In this document: piece after piece, positions 8,344 to 16,772 of the stretch | Numbering within the stretch: the first letter of the stretch is position 1 | Layout of the letters: every line of letters starts with the position of its first letter | Source of the DNA: a virus | Virus record (IMG/VR): IMGVR_UViG_3300018015_000425 | Coordinates: 1 to 56,285 of that record | DNA: 56,285 bases | Strand: one strand, 5' to 3' | The notes under the pieces: generated by a model | Databases searched by the model: none | Told to the model about the DNA's origin: nothing | Seen by the model: the letters and a program-made list of their open reading frames with translations, nothing else | Position numbers and translations under genes: made by a program

Positions 8344-8730
8344 ATGATTAGGCTAGATCCGAATAAGCATCGCCATTATACGCCTGGTGAAGTACTCCAT
8401 CTCAAAGTAGTTTCTATGCAAGAAACACGCCCTGGCTGGTGGGTGCTGAAAGTCGATGATGTGACACCCCTGCCGGGTGCCGAACCAGATGGCTACGGCT
8501 GTCATATCTGCGGCATTATCGACAATGCCAAAGAAGACGGAGGCCTCCCGGATGGTTGGACAGAGAAGAAGTTCCAGGAAGGTTCCTGCTTTGTCTGCTC
8601 GAAATGTCAGGACCAGCCGATTTGCAAAGTCTGTGGCTGTACTGATGAAGGGGCATGTCAAACTGCGGAGGGGTCCTGCCACTGGGTTGAACCTGACCTT
8701 TGTTCGGCATGTGCGGGAAAACCAAAATGA
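8344..8730 (+). CDS. Cys-rich phage protein with two zinc ribbons
   Basis: A 128-residue protein with CHIC and CSKC pairs, then a tight cluster CKVCGCTDEGAC and CHWVEPDLCSAC. The last cluster is a recurring module in phage proteins, usually written C.VCGCT..NAC..GC.WV....CS.C, of unknown function. RBS aggaggc precedes the ATG. Ends shortly before the following gene with a tiny intervening frame that I do not call. Confidence 0.65.
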   Translation: MIRLDPNKHRHYTPGEVLHLKVVSMQETRPGWWVLKVDDVTPLPGAEPDGYGCHICGIIDNAKEDGGLPDGWTEKKFQEGSCFVCSKCQDQPICKVCGCTDEGACQTAEGSCHWVEPDLCSACAGKPK

Positions 8731-8785
8731 TAAACCCGTGGAGCCAACAGGCTTGAGAAAACTAAACGCAGTGAGCGGAGTGTGA

Positions 8786-9169
8786 ATGATGGCAGTCTAT
8801 AGAAGCGCAGTATGCCCTCTCTGTGGTATCTCTCACGGGAAGCGGGTCACCAGGCGAATGGAGGGCAGACCTGACATCAAGCTGGAGACAGCGAACTTCT
8901 GGACGGGAGTCCAGGACTTTGACCCGGATAAGCCCCTGGGGGTCATCCAGGAAACCACCGGGAGGGGTAGCTTCCGGACCATCGGCCATTTTGGGCCCGA
9001 GGACGATCCTGATGGCTACTTCCCCCTGATTAAAGCCAGGCTGCTCAATGCCTTGAGGGAATGGGTTGCCAAAGGCTGGATAACGGTGGATGAAGCCCAT
9101 GATGCGGCCAGGGGAGTCACCTTTACCGCTGCGGAGCTGCAACCTCTGGCTAAGAAACGGAAGAGGTAA
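8786..9169 (+). CDS. Hypothetical protein with N-terminal CxxC
   Basis: A 127-residue protein with CPLCG near the N-terminus, a central 'RGSFRTIGHFGPEDD' segment and a C-terminal basic tail (KKRKR). Two adjacent ATG codons (8786, 8789) could both start it. Its TAA overlaps the ATG of the YkgJ-like gene (TAATG). No family recognised. Confidence 0.6.
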   Translation: MMAVYRSAVCPLCGISHGKRVTRRMEGRPDIKLETANFWTGVQDFDPDKPLGVIQETTGRGSFRTIGHFGPEDDPDGYFPLIKARLLNALREWVAKGWITVDEAHDAARGVTFTAAELQPLAKKRKR

Positions 9170-9702
9170 TGGAACCGCCACAACTCGATATCACCAAAGC
9201 GACCGATGCAGAGATAGAGGCGTTCATCGAATCCATCCACCAGGCCGGCGTGAGGATCAAGTTTAATATCCGCCTCACGCAGGAGAGTTTTAACGAGTTC
9301 TTTGCAGGCTTTAAGTGCCAGCATTGCGGAGTCTGTTGCGCCGGCCTCCCCAATTCCAAACCGCCGGTAGGAATCCTGCTGCGGCCTGAAGAGGTGGTAT
9401 CCCTGGCGGCAGAGAAGAGGGTATCATCCAAGAAATTCAAGGAGGCCTATACCTTCACTGTCACCGGCCGCAGGGAGCGGTTCATGAAATACCCTTGTCC
9501 CTTTTTCTCCGCTGATAAGCAACACCATTGCTCTATCTATGCCAGGCGGCCAGCTGTCTGTCACTACTTCCCCCTGGCGGGCATGCTGCGGGGCAATGTT
9601 TACATAATGGAGATCGACAGCGATTGCCCAGAGGCCCGCAGGGTTGCCTGCGGGATAGCCAGGCAGATTAGAGACTCCAAGCGTAATCTATTGACAACGT
9701 AA
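9169..9702 (+). CDS. YkgJ-family cysteine cluster protein
   Basis: A 177-residue protein matching the YkgJ or UPF0153 cysteine-cluster family. Visible pieces are 'CQHCGVCCAG' and, after about 60 residues, 'PCPFF' and 'CSIYARRPAVCHYFPL'. These cysteines are proposed to bind a metal or Fe-S centre. The enzymatic role is unproven. The last 12 bases overlap a well-formed promoter, so this gene ends the first transcription segment. Confidence 0.85.
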   Translation: MEPPQLDITKATDAEIEAFIESIHQAGVRIKFNIRLTQESFNEFFAGFKCQHCGVCCAGLPNSKPPVGILLRPEEVVSLAAEKRVSSKKFKEAYTFTVTGRRERFMKYPCPFFSADKQHHCSIYARRPAVCHYFPLAGMLRGNVYIMEIDSDCPEARRVACGIARQIRDSKRNLLTT

Positions 9703-9720
9703 GAACCGTTCCCCTAATCT
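9691..9720 (+). promoter_or_regulatory. Promoter, family 2 (TTGACA-N18-TAATCT)
   Basis: TTGACA at 9691-9696 and TAATCT at 9715-9720 with an 18-nt spacer. The spacer (ACGTAAGAACCGTTCCCC) closely matches the spacers of promoters at 42915-42944 and 53631-53660. It points at the gene starting 9780. Spacer conservation suggests a bound regulator or element-specific sigma in addition to sigma-70-like recognition. Confidence 0.7.
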
Positions 9721-9779
9721 ACCATCAGCGCCCATTTCCGCCGGGAGGCTTATTTTGTCAAAAATGCCGAGGTGGATAG

Positions 9780-10400
9780 ATGAAAACGGTCAACAGAGGT
9801 AAGCTGCTCAAGGATGCCCAGGCCGGCCTCCTGGAGGGCAAGGTTATCATTGCCCCCGACCCCATGCGCGACTCCATCACCACTCCGAGGATGAACTGGC
9901 TGCCGGTCCGGGTCAAGAAAGGCTATGGGGATTTCGTCGACGGGTACCTGAACCTCCTGGAGCTGGATTTCAAGTCCCACACAGGCCATGCTAGTGAGGA
10001 TGAGCATGGTATAATTCACCTCCATGTTCATTCCAACTCGTCCATGGAGCTGCGATATAAAGCTATACCACCCAAGTGGGCTAAAAAACCGGAACCTATA
10101 CCACCCGTGCAGGTGGAGATCTGGTACTGGAGAGACACCAAGTACTTGGCAGGAAACGTGCCAACAGCCCTTGAGCTCCAAAGAGACTATGCCGTGATGT
10201 GGCGCGGTACCCAGGCTGGTGTCATCAATGTAGACCGGTTGTTTTCGGATGTGAACCAGCACCCGGAGAATTACTTCAGCCAGGCTGATGTCAAACAGAA
10301 GCTCCAACCGCATCCTCATACATCGATGTCAGTGGGCGATATCATAGTAGTCAACGGCAGGAAATTCCTCTGCCAATTTCATGGCTGGAAGGAGATCTAA
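9780..10400 (+). CDS. YodL-like/SMSVGDII-motif protein
   Basis: A 206-residue protein. The C-terminal 90 residues contain 'LELQRDYAVMWRG', a 'VDRLFSDVN' segment and 'SMSVGDIIVVNGRKF', then a Gly-Trp end. This is the layout of the YodL-like domain shared by many phage and plasmid proteins, whose role is unknown. The N-terminal half is unassigned. First gene after the 9691-9720 promoter. Confidence 0.6.
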   Translation: MKTVNRGKLLKDAQAGLLEGKVIIAPDPMRDSITTPRMNWLPVRVKKGYGDFVDGYLNLLELDFKSHTGHASEDEHGIIHLHVHSNSSMELRYKAIPPKWAKKPEPIPPVQVEIWYWRDTKYLAGNVPTALELQRDYAVMWRGTQAGVINVDRLFSDVNQHPENYFSQADVKQKLQPHPHTSMSVGDIIVVNGRKFLCQFHGWKEI

Positions 10401-10811
10401 ATGGAGAAAGAAGAGAAGGACTGCCCGGGCAGTTGCGTCGGTGCCGGCATTATGCTCGCCAGGCAAGCCTGGGAGAACCCGGAGCTCACCACTATGCTGT
10501 GGGCAGACAATGTAAGGAGTTTGGTCCGTCCGGAAGACCTCCAGGTGCCTCACTCGGAACTCGCGGTGCACATAAAGGCTGCTGGCGCTGACGTCATAGC
10601 CTGGATGGTGGGGAAGAATAGCTCACATGTTGTCTGGAAAGGTAAGGATGGCTGCTGCGGCTATGCTGCCGGCGCGGAAACCGAGCTCCTGACCCCTGCC
10701 CTGGTCAGCAAAACCAGAGAGATGTTCCCCAAGATCCCGGGAAGCGATCAGGTGCAGCTCCCCACGGGGGTTGAGTGGACCGCCGAAGACGTAATGAGAA
10801 GGGAAGGATAG
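10401..10811 (+). CDS. Hypothetical protein
   Basis: A 136-residue protein immediately after the previous stop, and followed immediately by the papain-like protease. It has Cys at the N-terminus (CPGSC) and a CC pair mid-way. No signal peptide or family motif is visible. Position suggests co-expression with the protease; a regulatory partner role is possible but only inferred. Confidence 0.55.
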   Translation: MEKEEKDCPGSCVGAGIMLARQAWENPELTTMLWADNVRSLVRPEDLQVPHSELAVHIKAAGADVIAWMVGKNSSHVVWKGKDGCCGYAAGAETELLTPALVSKTREMFPKIPGSDQVQLPTGVEWTAEDVMRREG

Positions 10812-11603
10812 ATGGAAAGAAAGCTCGGATGGCGTAAAGACAAGTTCGATGCCAGGGATTACCTTCATTCTACGGCCTTGGTGGTCCCGCCCAGCGCCAA
10901 TAACCAGGCGTATATTCCCTCGATAAGAGACCAGGGGCAGGAAGGCGCCTGCGTTGGCTTTGGCATCGGAGGCACTATCACTGCCGTACTGAAACAACTG
11001 GGCATCTACGTCGAATGGGTTTCGCCCCGGTATATCTACAACGGTGCCCGCTATATGGAAGGCACTCTGACGCAGGACTGCGGCTGCGAGCCTGGCGATG
11101 CTCTGGCCTGGTCAAAGAAAATGGGCGTCCTGCTCGAGCATTTCTGGCCCTATGTGGATGTTCCGCTGGATACCAGTGCCCCATCGAGCAAGAGAGAAAA
11201 GGAAGCCGTCAAATACCCCAAGTTTACCTATACCCGTGTGGTAGACGGGCCCAACGGTATCTGTTCGGCTCTGGCTGCAGGGCACATAGTCTCGATAGGA
11301 ACTCCCTGGCCTGACAAATGGATGGATCCACCTAATGGGACTCTACCCGAGGTGAAAAGCTCTGATTTCGGGCAAGAGGGGCACGAGACATACCTCTTCG
11401 GCTATGATAAGACTCTGGTGACCCTCTACTCCACTGGTGTGTTCCCCTTCTTCGGGACAAATTCCTGGAGTACTGCCTGGGGTAACAAGGGGCTTTACAC
11501 CATGCCATCCTCAGCCTTTGAGGTCATGAAGCAGATAGGCGGTTATGATGCGTACATCATAACCTTCAATAAACCCAAGAAGAAGTGCCTCGGAATCTTC
11601 TAA
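10812..11603 (+). CDS. Papain-like (C1) cysteine protease
   Basis: A 263-residue peptidase of the papain C1 family. The catalytic Cys47 sits in QGQEGACVGF, His191 in GQEGHETYLFGY and Asn217 in FGTNSWSTAWGNKG, the canonical order. The N-terminal 'LGWRKDKFDARDY' and 'IRDQGQEGACVGF' are typical of the bacterial and phage C1A subgroup. No classic signal peptide or long propeptide is present, so it may be cytoplasmic or released by the holin-like protein encoded 0.5 kb downstream. Roles in virion maturation or host lysis are possible. Confidence 0.85.
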   Translation: MERKLGWRKDKFDARDYLHSTALVVPPSANNQAYIPSIRDQGQEGACVGFGIGGTITAVLKQLGIYVEWVSPRYIYNGARYMEGTLTQDCGCEPGDALAWSKKMGVLLEHFWPYVDVPLDTSAPSSKREKEAVKYPKFTYTRVVDGPNGICSALAAGHIVSIGTPWPDKWMDPPNGTLPEVKSSDFGQEGHETYLFGYDKTLVTLYSTGVFPFFGTNSWSTAWGNKGLYTMPSSAFEVMKQIGGYDAYIITFNKPKKKCLGIF

Positions 11604-11612
11604 GGAGAGGAA

Positions 11613-12074
11613 ATGATTGTAGAACTCGTGACACCGCGGGCAAGGGCGGCTTATCCGGAGCTGGGCCAATGCGTCAAGGATTCTCCTTGCCTGGTACCTA
11701 AGATCTCGCTGATTCTCGAGGACCAGATCGTGCTCGGTATAGTGAGGTCGGAAAGGCGTATCACGCGCTGGGAAACCCAAAGGGAAGAAGCCCACGAAAA
11801 AGGGGACAGAGAACAGGAACAGGGCTTGATAGTCACGATCGCCCAGGAAGAGACTTATATCGAGGACCTGAACAGAATCTCCGAGCTGGTCCGTAATCAG
11901 GTCTGCGGCGGCGCCGGCAGCGGGAAGGCAAAAAAGAAAGCGGCGCCGGCAGAAAAGAAAGTTAAAGTGCCTGGCGGTACCGCCGTCAAGAAAGAGACGG
12001 TTAAAAAAGTCGCAAAACGGGCAGCCGAAAAAGAGTCGGGCAAAGTTACGGTCCTGCCCGGTGTGCCAGTATAA
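11613..12074 (+). CDS. Coiled-coil protein with Lys/Ala-rich tail
   Basis: A 153-residue protein. Residues 50-95 are charged and helical, probably a coiled coil. From about 105 it becomes a low-complexity Lys/Ala/Glu tail resembling histone H1-like or DNA-compacting tails. RBS aaggagagga precedes the ATG. No enzyme motif. It may bind DNA or act as a structural scaffold. Confidence 0.6.
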   Translation: MIVELVTPRARAAYPELGQCVKDSPCLVPKISLILEDQIVLGIVRSERRITRWETQREEAHEKGDREQEQGLIVTIAQEETYIEDLNRISELVRNQVCGGAGSGKAKKKAAPAEKKVKVPGGTAVKKETVKKVAKRAAEKESGKVTVLPGVPV

Positions 12075-12103
12075 ATCGCCCGAAAGGGCAGAAGGAGGTT
12101 AGT

Positions 12104-12547
12104 ATGTCCTTGCTACAAGCATTTCTAAGCCAGATCGACTGGTGGGCTATCTACACGGTGATAGCTCTCATCCTGGGGTATGTCGTCATTGGCCTAGTGC
12201 TGTCAATAAAGGACGGCAAAAGCGAACTCATTACAATAGGCAAATGGATCCTGGAAGAGTTTCTTCCTATGTGCGGAGGCTATATCTTCACTGTCTTCAT
12301 AGCCGCTCTTCCATCCCTGGCCCTTGCTCCGAAGTACGTCGAATGGTTCAAAACCCTGCCACTAACAATCTTCGCTTTCATTACCGCTATGCTGATAGGC
12401 AAGATTAAGGCGGCATTGCAGGAGATCTTCCCCTGGATTCCGGATATCCCGGTCATCGAGGCTGGAAGGATCAAGGCAAGAAAGGCAGCGAAGGCGGCAG
12501 CGATCGCAGCAAAAGCCAAGCCAGCAGCGGCTAGGTCGCCCACTTAA
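12104..12547 (+). CDS. Holin-like membrane protein
   Basis: A 147-residue membrane protein with hydrophobic segments at about 14-34, 58-77 and 85-103, then a strongly basic Ala/Lys tail (about 120-145). Small size, two to three membrane helices and a charged C-terminus fit a holin. No family signature is visible, so a generic membrane anchor is the alternative. Strong RBS (gaaggaggtt). Confidence 0.55.
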   Translation: MSLLQAFLSQIDWWAIYTVIALILGYVVIGLVLSIKDGKSELITIGKWILEEFLPMCGGYIFTVFIAALPSLALAPKYVEWFKTLPLTIFAFITAMLIGKIKAALQEIFPWIPDIPVIEAGRIKARKAAKAAAIAAKAKPAAARSPT

Positions 12548-12577
12548 TTATTCTATTCTGACCGAATAACCGAACGA

Positions 12578-12602
12578 AGGAGGGGCCGAATAAGCCCCTC
12601 CT
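12578..12602 (+). terminator. Perfect 9-bp hairpin between operon segments
   Basis: AGGAGGGGC and GCCCCTCCT flank a 7-nt loop. There is no T-run, so it is not a classic intrinsic terminator. It sits just 10 nt upstream of the next start and contains an AGGAGG, so it could shape translation or act as a weak terminator or processing site. Confidence 0.45.
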
Positions 12603-12612
12603 GGAGGCGTTT

Positions 12613-13230
12613 ATGCCGACAATCTATCTGGACAAACTGGATCCCGAGTCCGAGCTATTGAGACGTTTGACGTTCCCGGGATACTCAGGCAGAAAATTCC
12701 AGGTAGAGCTGACAGAGACGATCACCTTTAGCGGTACACAGTGGGCGGGCGGCTCCAAAACTGACTACCGCATTGTTCAGCTCGACGGAATGAAAGTCGT
12801 GGGGATCCCGGAAGCGCCCTTCCTGCAACGGTCGCCGCTTCATGAGGGTCAGTACCCGTTGCCGCCTGGCTATGTGGTGGTAAGCCATCACATATCCTGC
12901 GGGAAAGATCTGGGGCTGACCTTTGCCGTCAACCCCAGAGAGTCCTTCAAACTGCTGCCCAAGCCAAGCGAGGAGCTGACCCGGGCGCAGAAGATAGTGC
13001 TGGCGGCAACCGGCTACAAATCGAGCTATGGGGGCATAAAGGACCTCAGATTTCATGAAGCCCATGAAAAGACAGGGATCTCGCGCCAGGAATATGACCA
13101 GGCCAAAGAGTCGCTGATAAAGAAGGGTCTGTTCAATAAAGCCGGCGCCATTACACCCCAGGGGAGAAACGCGATCGGGAACCAAAGGCTGGAGGATTTT
13201 AGGGAGATGACAAGGGGGAGGTATGGGTAG
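12613..13230 (+). CDS. Winged-helix-like protein with EMTRG tail
   Basis: A 205-residue protein. The N-terminal half is beta-rich and unassigned. Residues 130-190 (LTRAQKIVLAATG, a middle helix, then GLFNKAGAITPQGRNAIG) look like a winged helix: helices followed by a short hairpin. The C-terminus reads REMTRGRYG, a variant of the EMTKG tail found on four other frames in this operon. It overlaps the next gene by 8 nt. Confidence 0.6.
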   Translation: MPTIYLDKLDPESELLRRLTFPGYSGRKFQVELTETITFSGTQWAGGSKTDYRIVQLDGMKVVGIPEAPFLQRSPLHEGQYPLPPGYVVVSHHISCGKDLGLTFAVNPRESFKLLPKPSEELTRAQKIVLAATGYKSSYGGIKDLRFHEAHEKTGISRQEYDQAKESLIKKGLFNKAGAITPQGRNAIGNQRLEDFREMTRGRYG

Positions 13231-14704
13231 AATAACTGAATTCCGCAATGGCATGAGGTTCAACCCTCCGATTCTGCCGGATGCCTTCTGGCTGGCCTAT
13301 AACTCTATCGCTCGAGCTGCCGTAAATGCCAAACCGCCGCCCTCTGTCATCTTAAGCAAAGAGAAGTCCCAGGAGGTCTACCGGGCATGGGTAGCTGAAC
13401 TTCAAAAGTATGTGGCTGCCAACGGTAAATTCACCAAGTTCGAGGTGATCTATGTTCCCTTCTCGCCCCCTCCGTTCTTCTGGGATTACAAGTGCGGAAA
13501 GTGCAGGTGGTGGATCCAGGGTGGCTGCCAGCTCGTCGACGGAACAATCAACGCGAGGGGCTGGTGTGCCGTTCCTGGTACTCTAACCCCTACCCATAGA
13601 GGAGTATTACCCATCGAGGAAGTAATTCCAGGTGATATAGGATATTCGTTGAATGGGGCGTTCCATTCAAATAAAATAGCCGCTATCTCCATGAGAGAAT
13701 ACAGTGGGAGAATGTATAAACTGCAGGCAAACTACCTGTTGCCTCTCACTGTTACTCCTGAGCATATTCTATATGTTCAAAGGTTTATCTCCTCTACTAC
13801 TAATAAAAGAAAGACTGGATATGCCATGAAATTGTTTTCTCCTGAGGAGATGACAGCTGAGAGGTTATACCAGAATGTCATGGCTGGTGACAAGTATCGT
13901 ATTTTACAGCCTTATCCTCTAAATGAGGAATCATCATTAGGTTTGGATGGAATACTTGCCAGGTTCCTGGGGATATTTATGGCAGAAGCACATATATTGT
14001 ATCGTGATGATGAACCAGCTGGAGCCGGATTTGACTTTGGAGAAGAACCCGAGCTAATTAACTTTATTGAGGAAGTCTGTAGCTCTAGATTCAGTGCTAA
14101 CAGTACAGTTAGGCCTAATTCAAGAGGTGGACTCAACGTTAGAGTACATTCCAGTAAGCTAGCTAAATTCATCCTCAAGTACTTTAATGGTTCTCATTCA
14201 GCTAATGGTAAATCTCTTAGCAACGACGTTCTTTATCTCCCAAGAAGTCTACAGAGAGATCTTTTACAGGGGATGCTAATTGGAGATGGCCATACAAGGG
14301 GTACCAATAATCAGCTGGGATCCTCTTCTCCTTCGTTGATATGGCAATCTGAAATCATCTTATGGAGAAGTGGTACCACTGGAAGCATGGGCAAAATGAG
14401 AGAAGGTGGCGACAAAGTAATAATCTCTGGGAGAGAGGTTAATAGAGGTCCATTTTATAGATTGTCTTGGTATCCCAAGCCCAATGGAGGAAGATTAATC
14501 CAAGAAGAACCTGGCCTATTATCATTTATGGTGAGGAAGATTGCTCCGACGCAATATAGTGGACCAGTACACGACCTATCAATGATTAATGAACCAAATT
14601 TCATTACACTTGGTGGTCTTAGTCATAACTGCGCCATCTGGCTGCCACCGGACAGCTATAAACCGTTTACCTGGCCGCAGGAGCTGCTGGCTGGGAATTG
14701 GTGA
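13223..14704 (+). CDS. Four-Cys protein interrupted by an intein
   Basis: A 493-codon precursor. The extein is about 138 residues: residues 1-114 plus 470-493. It carries CGKC (91-94), Cys102 and, after splicing, Cys470 in WCAIWLPP, forming C-x2-C-x7-C-x12-C, a likely metal or Fe-S binding site. The intein (115-469) is inserted exactly at the fourth cysteine, so the site can only be completed by splicing. Extein function is unknown. Confidence 0.8.
   Translation: MGRITEFRNGMRFNPPILPDAFWLAYNSIARAAVNAKPPPSVILSKEKSQEVYRAWVAELQKYVAANGKFTKFEVIYVPFSPPPFFWDYKCGKCRWWIQGGCQLVDGTINARGWCAVPGTLTPTHRGVLPIEEVIPGDIGYSLNGAFHSNKIAAISMREYSGRMYKLQANYLLPLTVTPEHILYVQRFISSTTNKRKTGYAMKLFSPEEMTAERLYQNVMAGDKYRILQPYPLNEESSLGLDGILARFLGIFMAEAHILYRDDEPAGAGFDFGEEPELINFIEEVCSSRFSANSTVRPNSRGGLNVRVHSSKLAKFILKYFNGSHSANGKSLSNDVLYLPRSLQRDLLQGMLIGDGHTRGTNNQLGSSSPSLIWQSEIILWRSGTTGSMGKMREGGDKVIISGREVNRGPFYRLSWYPKPNGGRLIQEEPGLLSFMVRKIAPTQYSGPVHDLSMINEPNFITLGGLSHNCAIWLPPDSYKPFTWPQELLAGNW
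13565..14629 (+). mobile_element. Intein with LAGLIDADG homing endonuclease
   Basis: 355 residues. It starts at Cys in WCAVPGTLTPTHRG (block A), has TPEH (block B His), and ends SHN before the +1 Cys (block G). Two dodecapeptide motifs (LGIFMAEA and LQGMLIGDGH) identify a LAGLIDADG endonuclease. The DNA is visibly richer in A+T than the flanking exteins, which suggests recent acquisition. All splice-junction residues look intact. Confidence 0.88.
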
Positions 14705-14714
14705 GAGGTGAGAT

Positions 14715-14828
14715 ATGGCCAAGAAGAAGGGCGATACCAAGAAAGACATCGACCGGAGTATGAAGGATAGTGGAGCCGGCAGCATAGCCAAGGCCGATGC
14801 CGAGTTCCTGAAAAAGCGGAAGAAATGA
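14715..14828 (+). CDS. Small basic protein (37 aa)
   Basis: A 37-residue Lys/Asp-rich peptide (MAKKKGDTKKDIDRS at the start) with a gagaggtgag site upstream and a 4-nt overlap with the following gene. Function unknown. Confidence 0.55.
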   Translation: MAKKKGDTKKDIDRSMKDSGAGSIAKADAEFLKKRKK

Positions 14829-16186
14829 ACATCCTCTCTCCGGAGCAGATCGAGACCTATAAGAAGCAGGGATGGAGGGTATTCCAGCCTGGCTTTGACG
14901 TCTCGTACAAAAGTCAATGGAATACTCCGTGGTTCATCATCCGGGAGTTCTTCCAGAACGCCTTGGACGAACATGACGAGGCTGGAATAAGTGCGAAACC
15001 ACGCCTGGCGGGTAGCAGCAAAGGAGTGGTGATCGAAGACCGGGGCAGAGGGCTGGGCGCCGAGAGCTTGATTCTCCGCGAGACAAAGGGCGGGGGAGAT
15101 CTCCGCGGCCGGTTTGGAGAAGGGCTGAAATTTGCCTGCATATCCGCAGTCAGGCAAGGCTTTACCCCTGTCATTGAAAGCGCGAATGTCACTATCAGGG
15201 CATATGCGTCCCCTAGCGTCATGGGCAAAGCCCAGCTGAATCTCTTGACTTTCCTTTTCAAAGAGACTGCTGGATCCAGGTTAGGTACTCTGGTCACCAT
15301 CGAGGGCTATCATGGCACCCTCTACACCGAGAATTTCACCACGTTTCTGGGGAGTCCCATAGCGTGGAAAGATACCCAGATAGGGCGTTTTGTCAGAAGA
15401 GAAGCGGTCTACAGTAACCCGAAGGGCAATCTCTACGTCGGCGATATCTTCATCAAGAAGTTCGACAAACCAACATCCTACAGCTATAACCTCTGGGGGA
15501 TAGATCTGAACCCCGACCGGATCTCGGAAATAAGGGTCCGTGATGTTTTAGACGGTATGGCCCGGCCATGGACTACAATCAAGAGCAGGGAACTGGCTAC
15601 CAGTCTTATACGCGCAGTAACGGATGTTAGGTCGCAGGAAGCGGAGATATACTGGTCTGCCGGTCCCTCCCGAGCCGTGTTGTTGGCTGCCTGGCAGCAG
15701 CTATTCGGCCAGCGGGCTGTCCTCTCTACCGGCGAGCGTGACTCAAAACTGGCGGAAGGATACGGCTATCGTGTTATGGGGAAGAGCTGGACATCGAATA
15801 TCAGGTCACTGTTTAGATATAATGTCCCGGATGCCTCGGATATAGTAGAGGCTCGAGTAAAAGAGCTTTCTGCTCCCACCATTATTCCCTCCACCAGGCT
15901 TACCCAGAAGCAGCACCAGAACTTGGATATCATACGTTTTCTAACCGCTAACTGCCCATCATGTAGTTATGAGGGCAGGAAACCCGTGATCGAGGTCGCA
16001 AGCATACGACCGGATCCACGGATTCAGGAGGTTGTGCTAGGGCTATGCGATTATGACGGGGGTAAAATCTACGTTGTACCTTCAGTATTGAACACTGAAG
16101 AAGACACGATAGCTACTTACTACCACGAGATGGGACACTGGGTAGGCGGCGAGATAGCTATTGACGGCTCGATGAGCCATACCTAA
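14825..16186 (+). CDS. GHKL ATPase fused to HExxH metalloprotease, possibly stop-interrupted
   Basis: A 453-residue protein. The N-terminus carries GHKL (Hsp90/MutL/histidine-kinase-type) ATPase boxes: REFFQNALDE (Glu41, Asn45, Asp48), EDRGRGLG (72-78) and GRFGEGLK (95-102). The C-terminus has a Cys pair (CPSC) and then YYHEMGHWVGGE (His434, Glu435, His438), a zincin active site. The zincin is cut short 15 residues after the second His by TAA, so the third zinc ligand is unclear. The same frame continues open for 57 codons beyond the TAA and ends in an EMTKG tail. A GHKL-zincin fusion is unusual. Confidence 0.75.
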   Translation: MNILSPEQIETYKKQGWRVFQPGFDVSYKSQWNTPWFIIREFFQNALDEHDEAGISAKPRLAGSSKGVVIEDRGRGLGAESLILRETKGGGDLRGRFGEGLKFACISAVRQGFTPVIESANVTIRAYASPSVMGKAQLNLLTFLFKETAGSRLGTLVTIEGYHGTLYTENFTTFLGSPIAWKDTQIGRFVRREAVYSNPKGNLYVGDIFIKKFDKPTSYSYNLWGIDLNPDRISEIRVRDVLDGMARPWTTIKSRELATSLIRAVTDVRSQEAEIYWSAGPSRAVLLAAWQQLFGQRAVLSTGERDSKLAEGYGYRVMGKSWTSNIRSLFRYNVPDASDIVEARVKELSAPTIIPSTRLTQKQHQNLDIIRFLTANCPSCSYEGRKPVIEVASIRPDPRIQEVVLGLCDYDGGKIYVVPSVLNTEEDTIATYYHEMGHWVGGEIAIDGSMSHT

Positions 16187-16360
16187 GCAGTGCAGAGAAT
16201 AGCTGCCCGGATATCGCTCCTGATGAGGCAAAAGACGGCTGATATTGATAGGATCTTGGGCGTTAAAAAGGCCCCTGCGCCCGCAGCTGCCCCGGCCTTT
16301 GTCCAGGCAAGCCAGGCGCAGCGATCGAAGCCTGAGATGACTAAGGGCAGGTATAGGTAG
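16187..16360 (+). other. In-frame extension after TAA, ending in EMTKG tail
   Basis: Reading straight through the TAA at 16184-16186 gives 57 codons: a helical RIAARISLLMRQ segment, a Pro/Ala linker, then KPEMTKGRYR and TAG at 16358-16360. It could be the original C-terminus of the GHKL-zincin gene cut by a nonsense change, a readthrough product, or a separate gene from GTG 16190 or ATG 16222. Neither alternative start has a convincing ribosome binding site. Confidence 0.5.
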
Positions 16361-16371
16361 ATGGAGGCGAT

Positions 16372-16770
16372 ATGAGAGATCTGACTGCGAATGAGAATGA
16401 ACTGCTCAAGCATGTGAGTAAGATGGGACACTGGCAGAGCTATGAGATCGTTAGAACTGAGTCAAAGGAATACGACTTGTACATCAAAGGTGCGTCTAAA
16501 GATAGCTCCAGTGCTACGAAGGGCACCACCTTCATATCCTGGCTGCCACTGGCTACTCTCTCTGTTATGAACTGGGCAGCCCCGGATATCTGGGAACTGA
16601 ATAATGCTTATGGGGTGAAGGGCTTTACTCCACCTGGAGGGCCTGATTGGAGTGGAATCCGGGATAGTTCCACAGAGACGATCTGGAAGATGTTTGATAT
16701 AGCCCTCTGGCGGCTGGGGATCAAGAAACGTAAAGGGCCAGAAATGACTAAGGGCCACTTCGGGAGGTAA
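16372..16770 (+). CDS. Hypothetical protein with EMTKG tail
   Basis: A 132-residue Trp-rich protein of unknown function, starting after tggaggcgat. Its C-terminus is GPEMTKGHFGR. It resembles no known family by eye. Neighbouring genes share the tail but not the body. Confidence 0.6.
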   Translation: MRDLTANENELLKHVSKMGHWQSYEIVRTESKEYDLYIKGASKDSSSATKGTTFISWLPLATLSVMNWAAPDIWELNNAYGVKGFTPPGGPDWSGIRDSSTETIWKMFDIALWRLGIKKRKGPEMTKGHFGR

Positions 16771-16772
16771 GA

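Noticed and set aside
16184-16186. Recoded TAA (alternative genetic code)
   Set aside because: TAA, TAG and TGA all end clearly bounded genes elsewhere in the window, so a global recoding is not supported.
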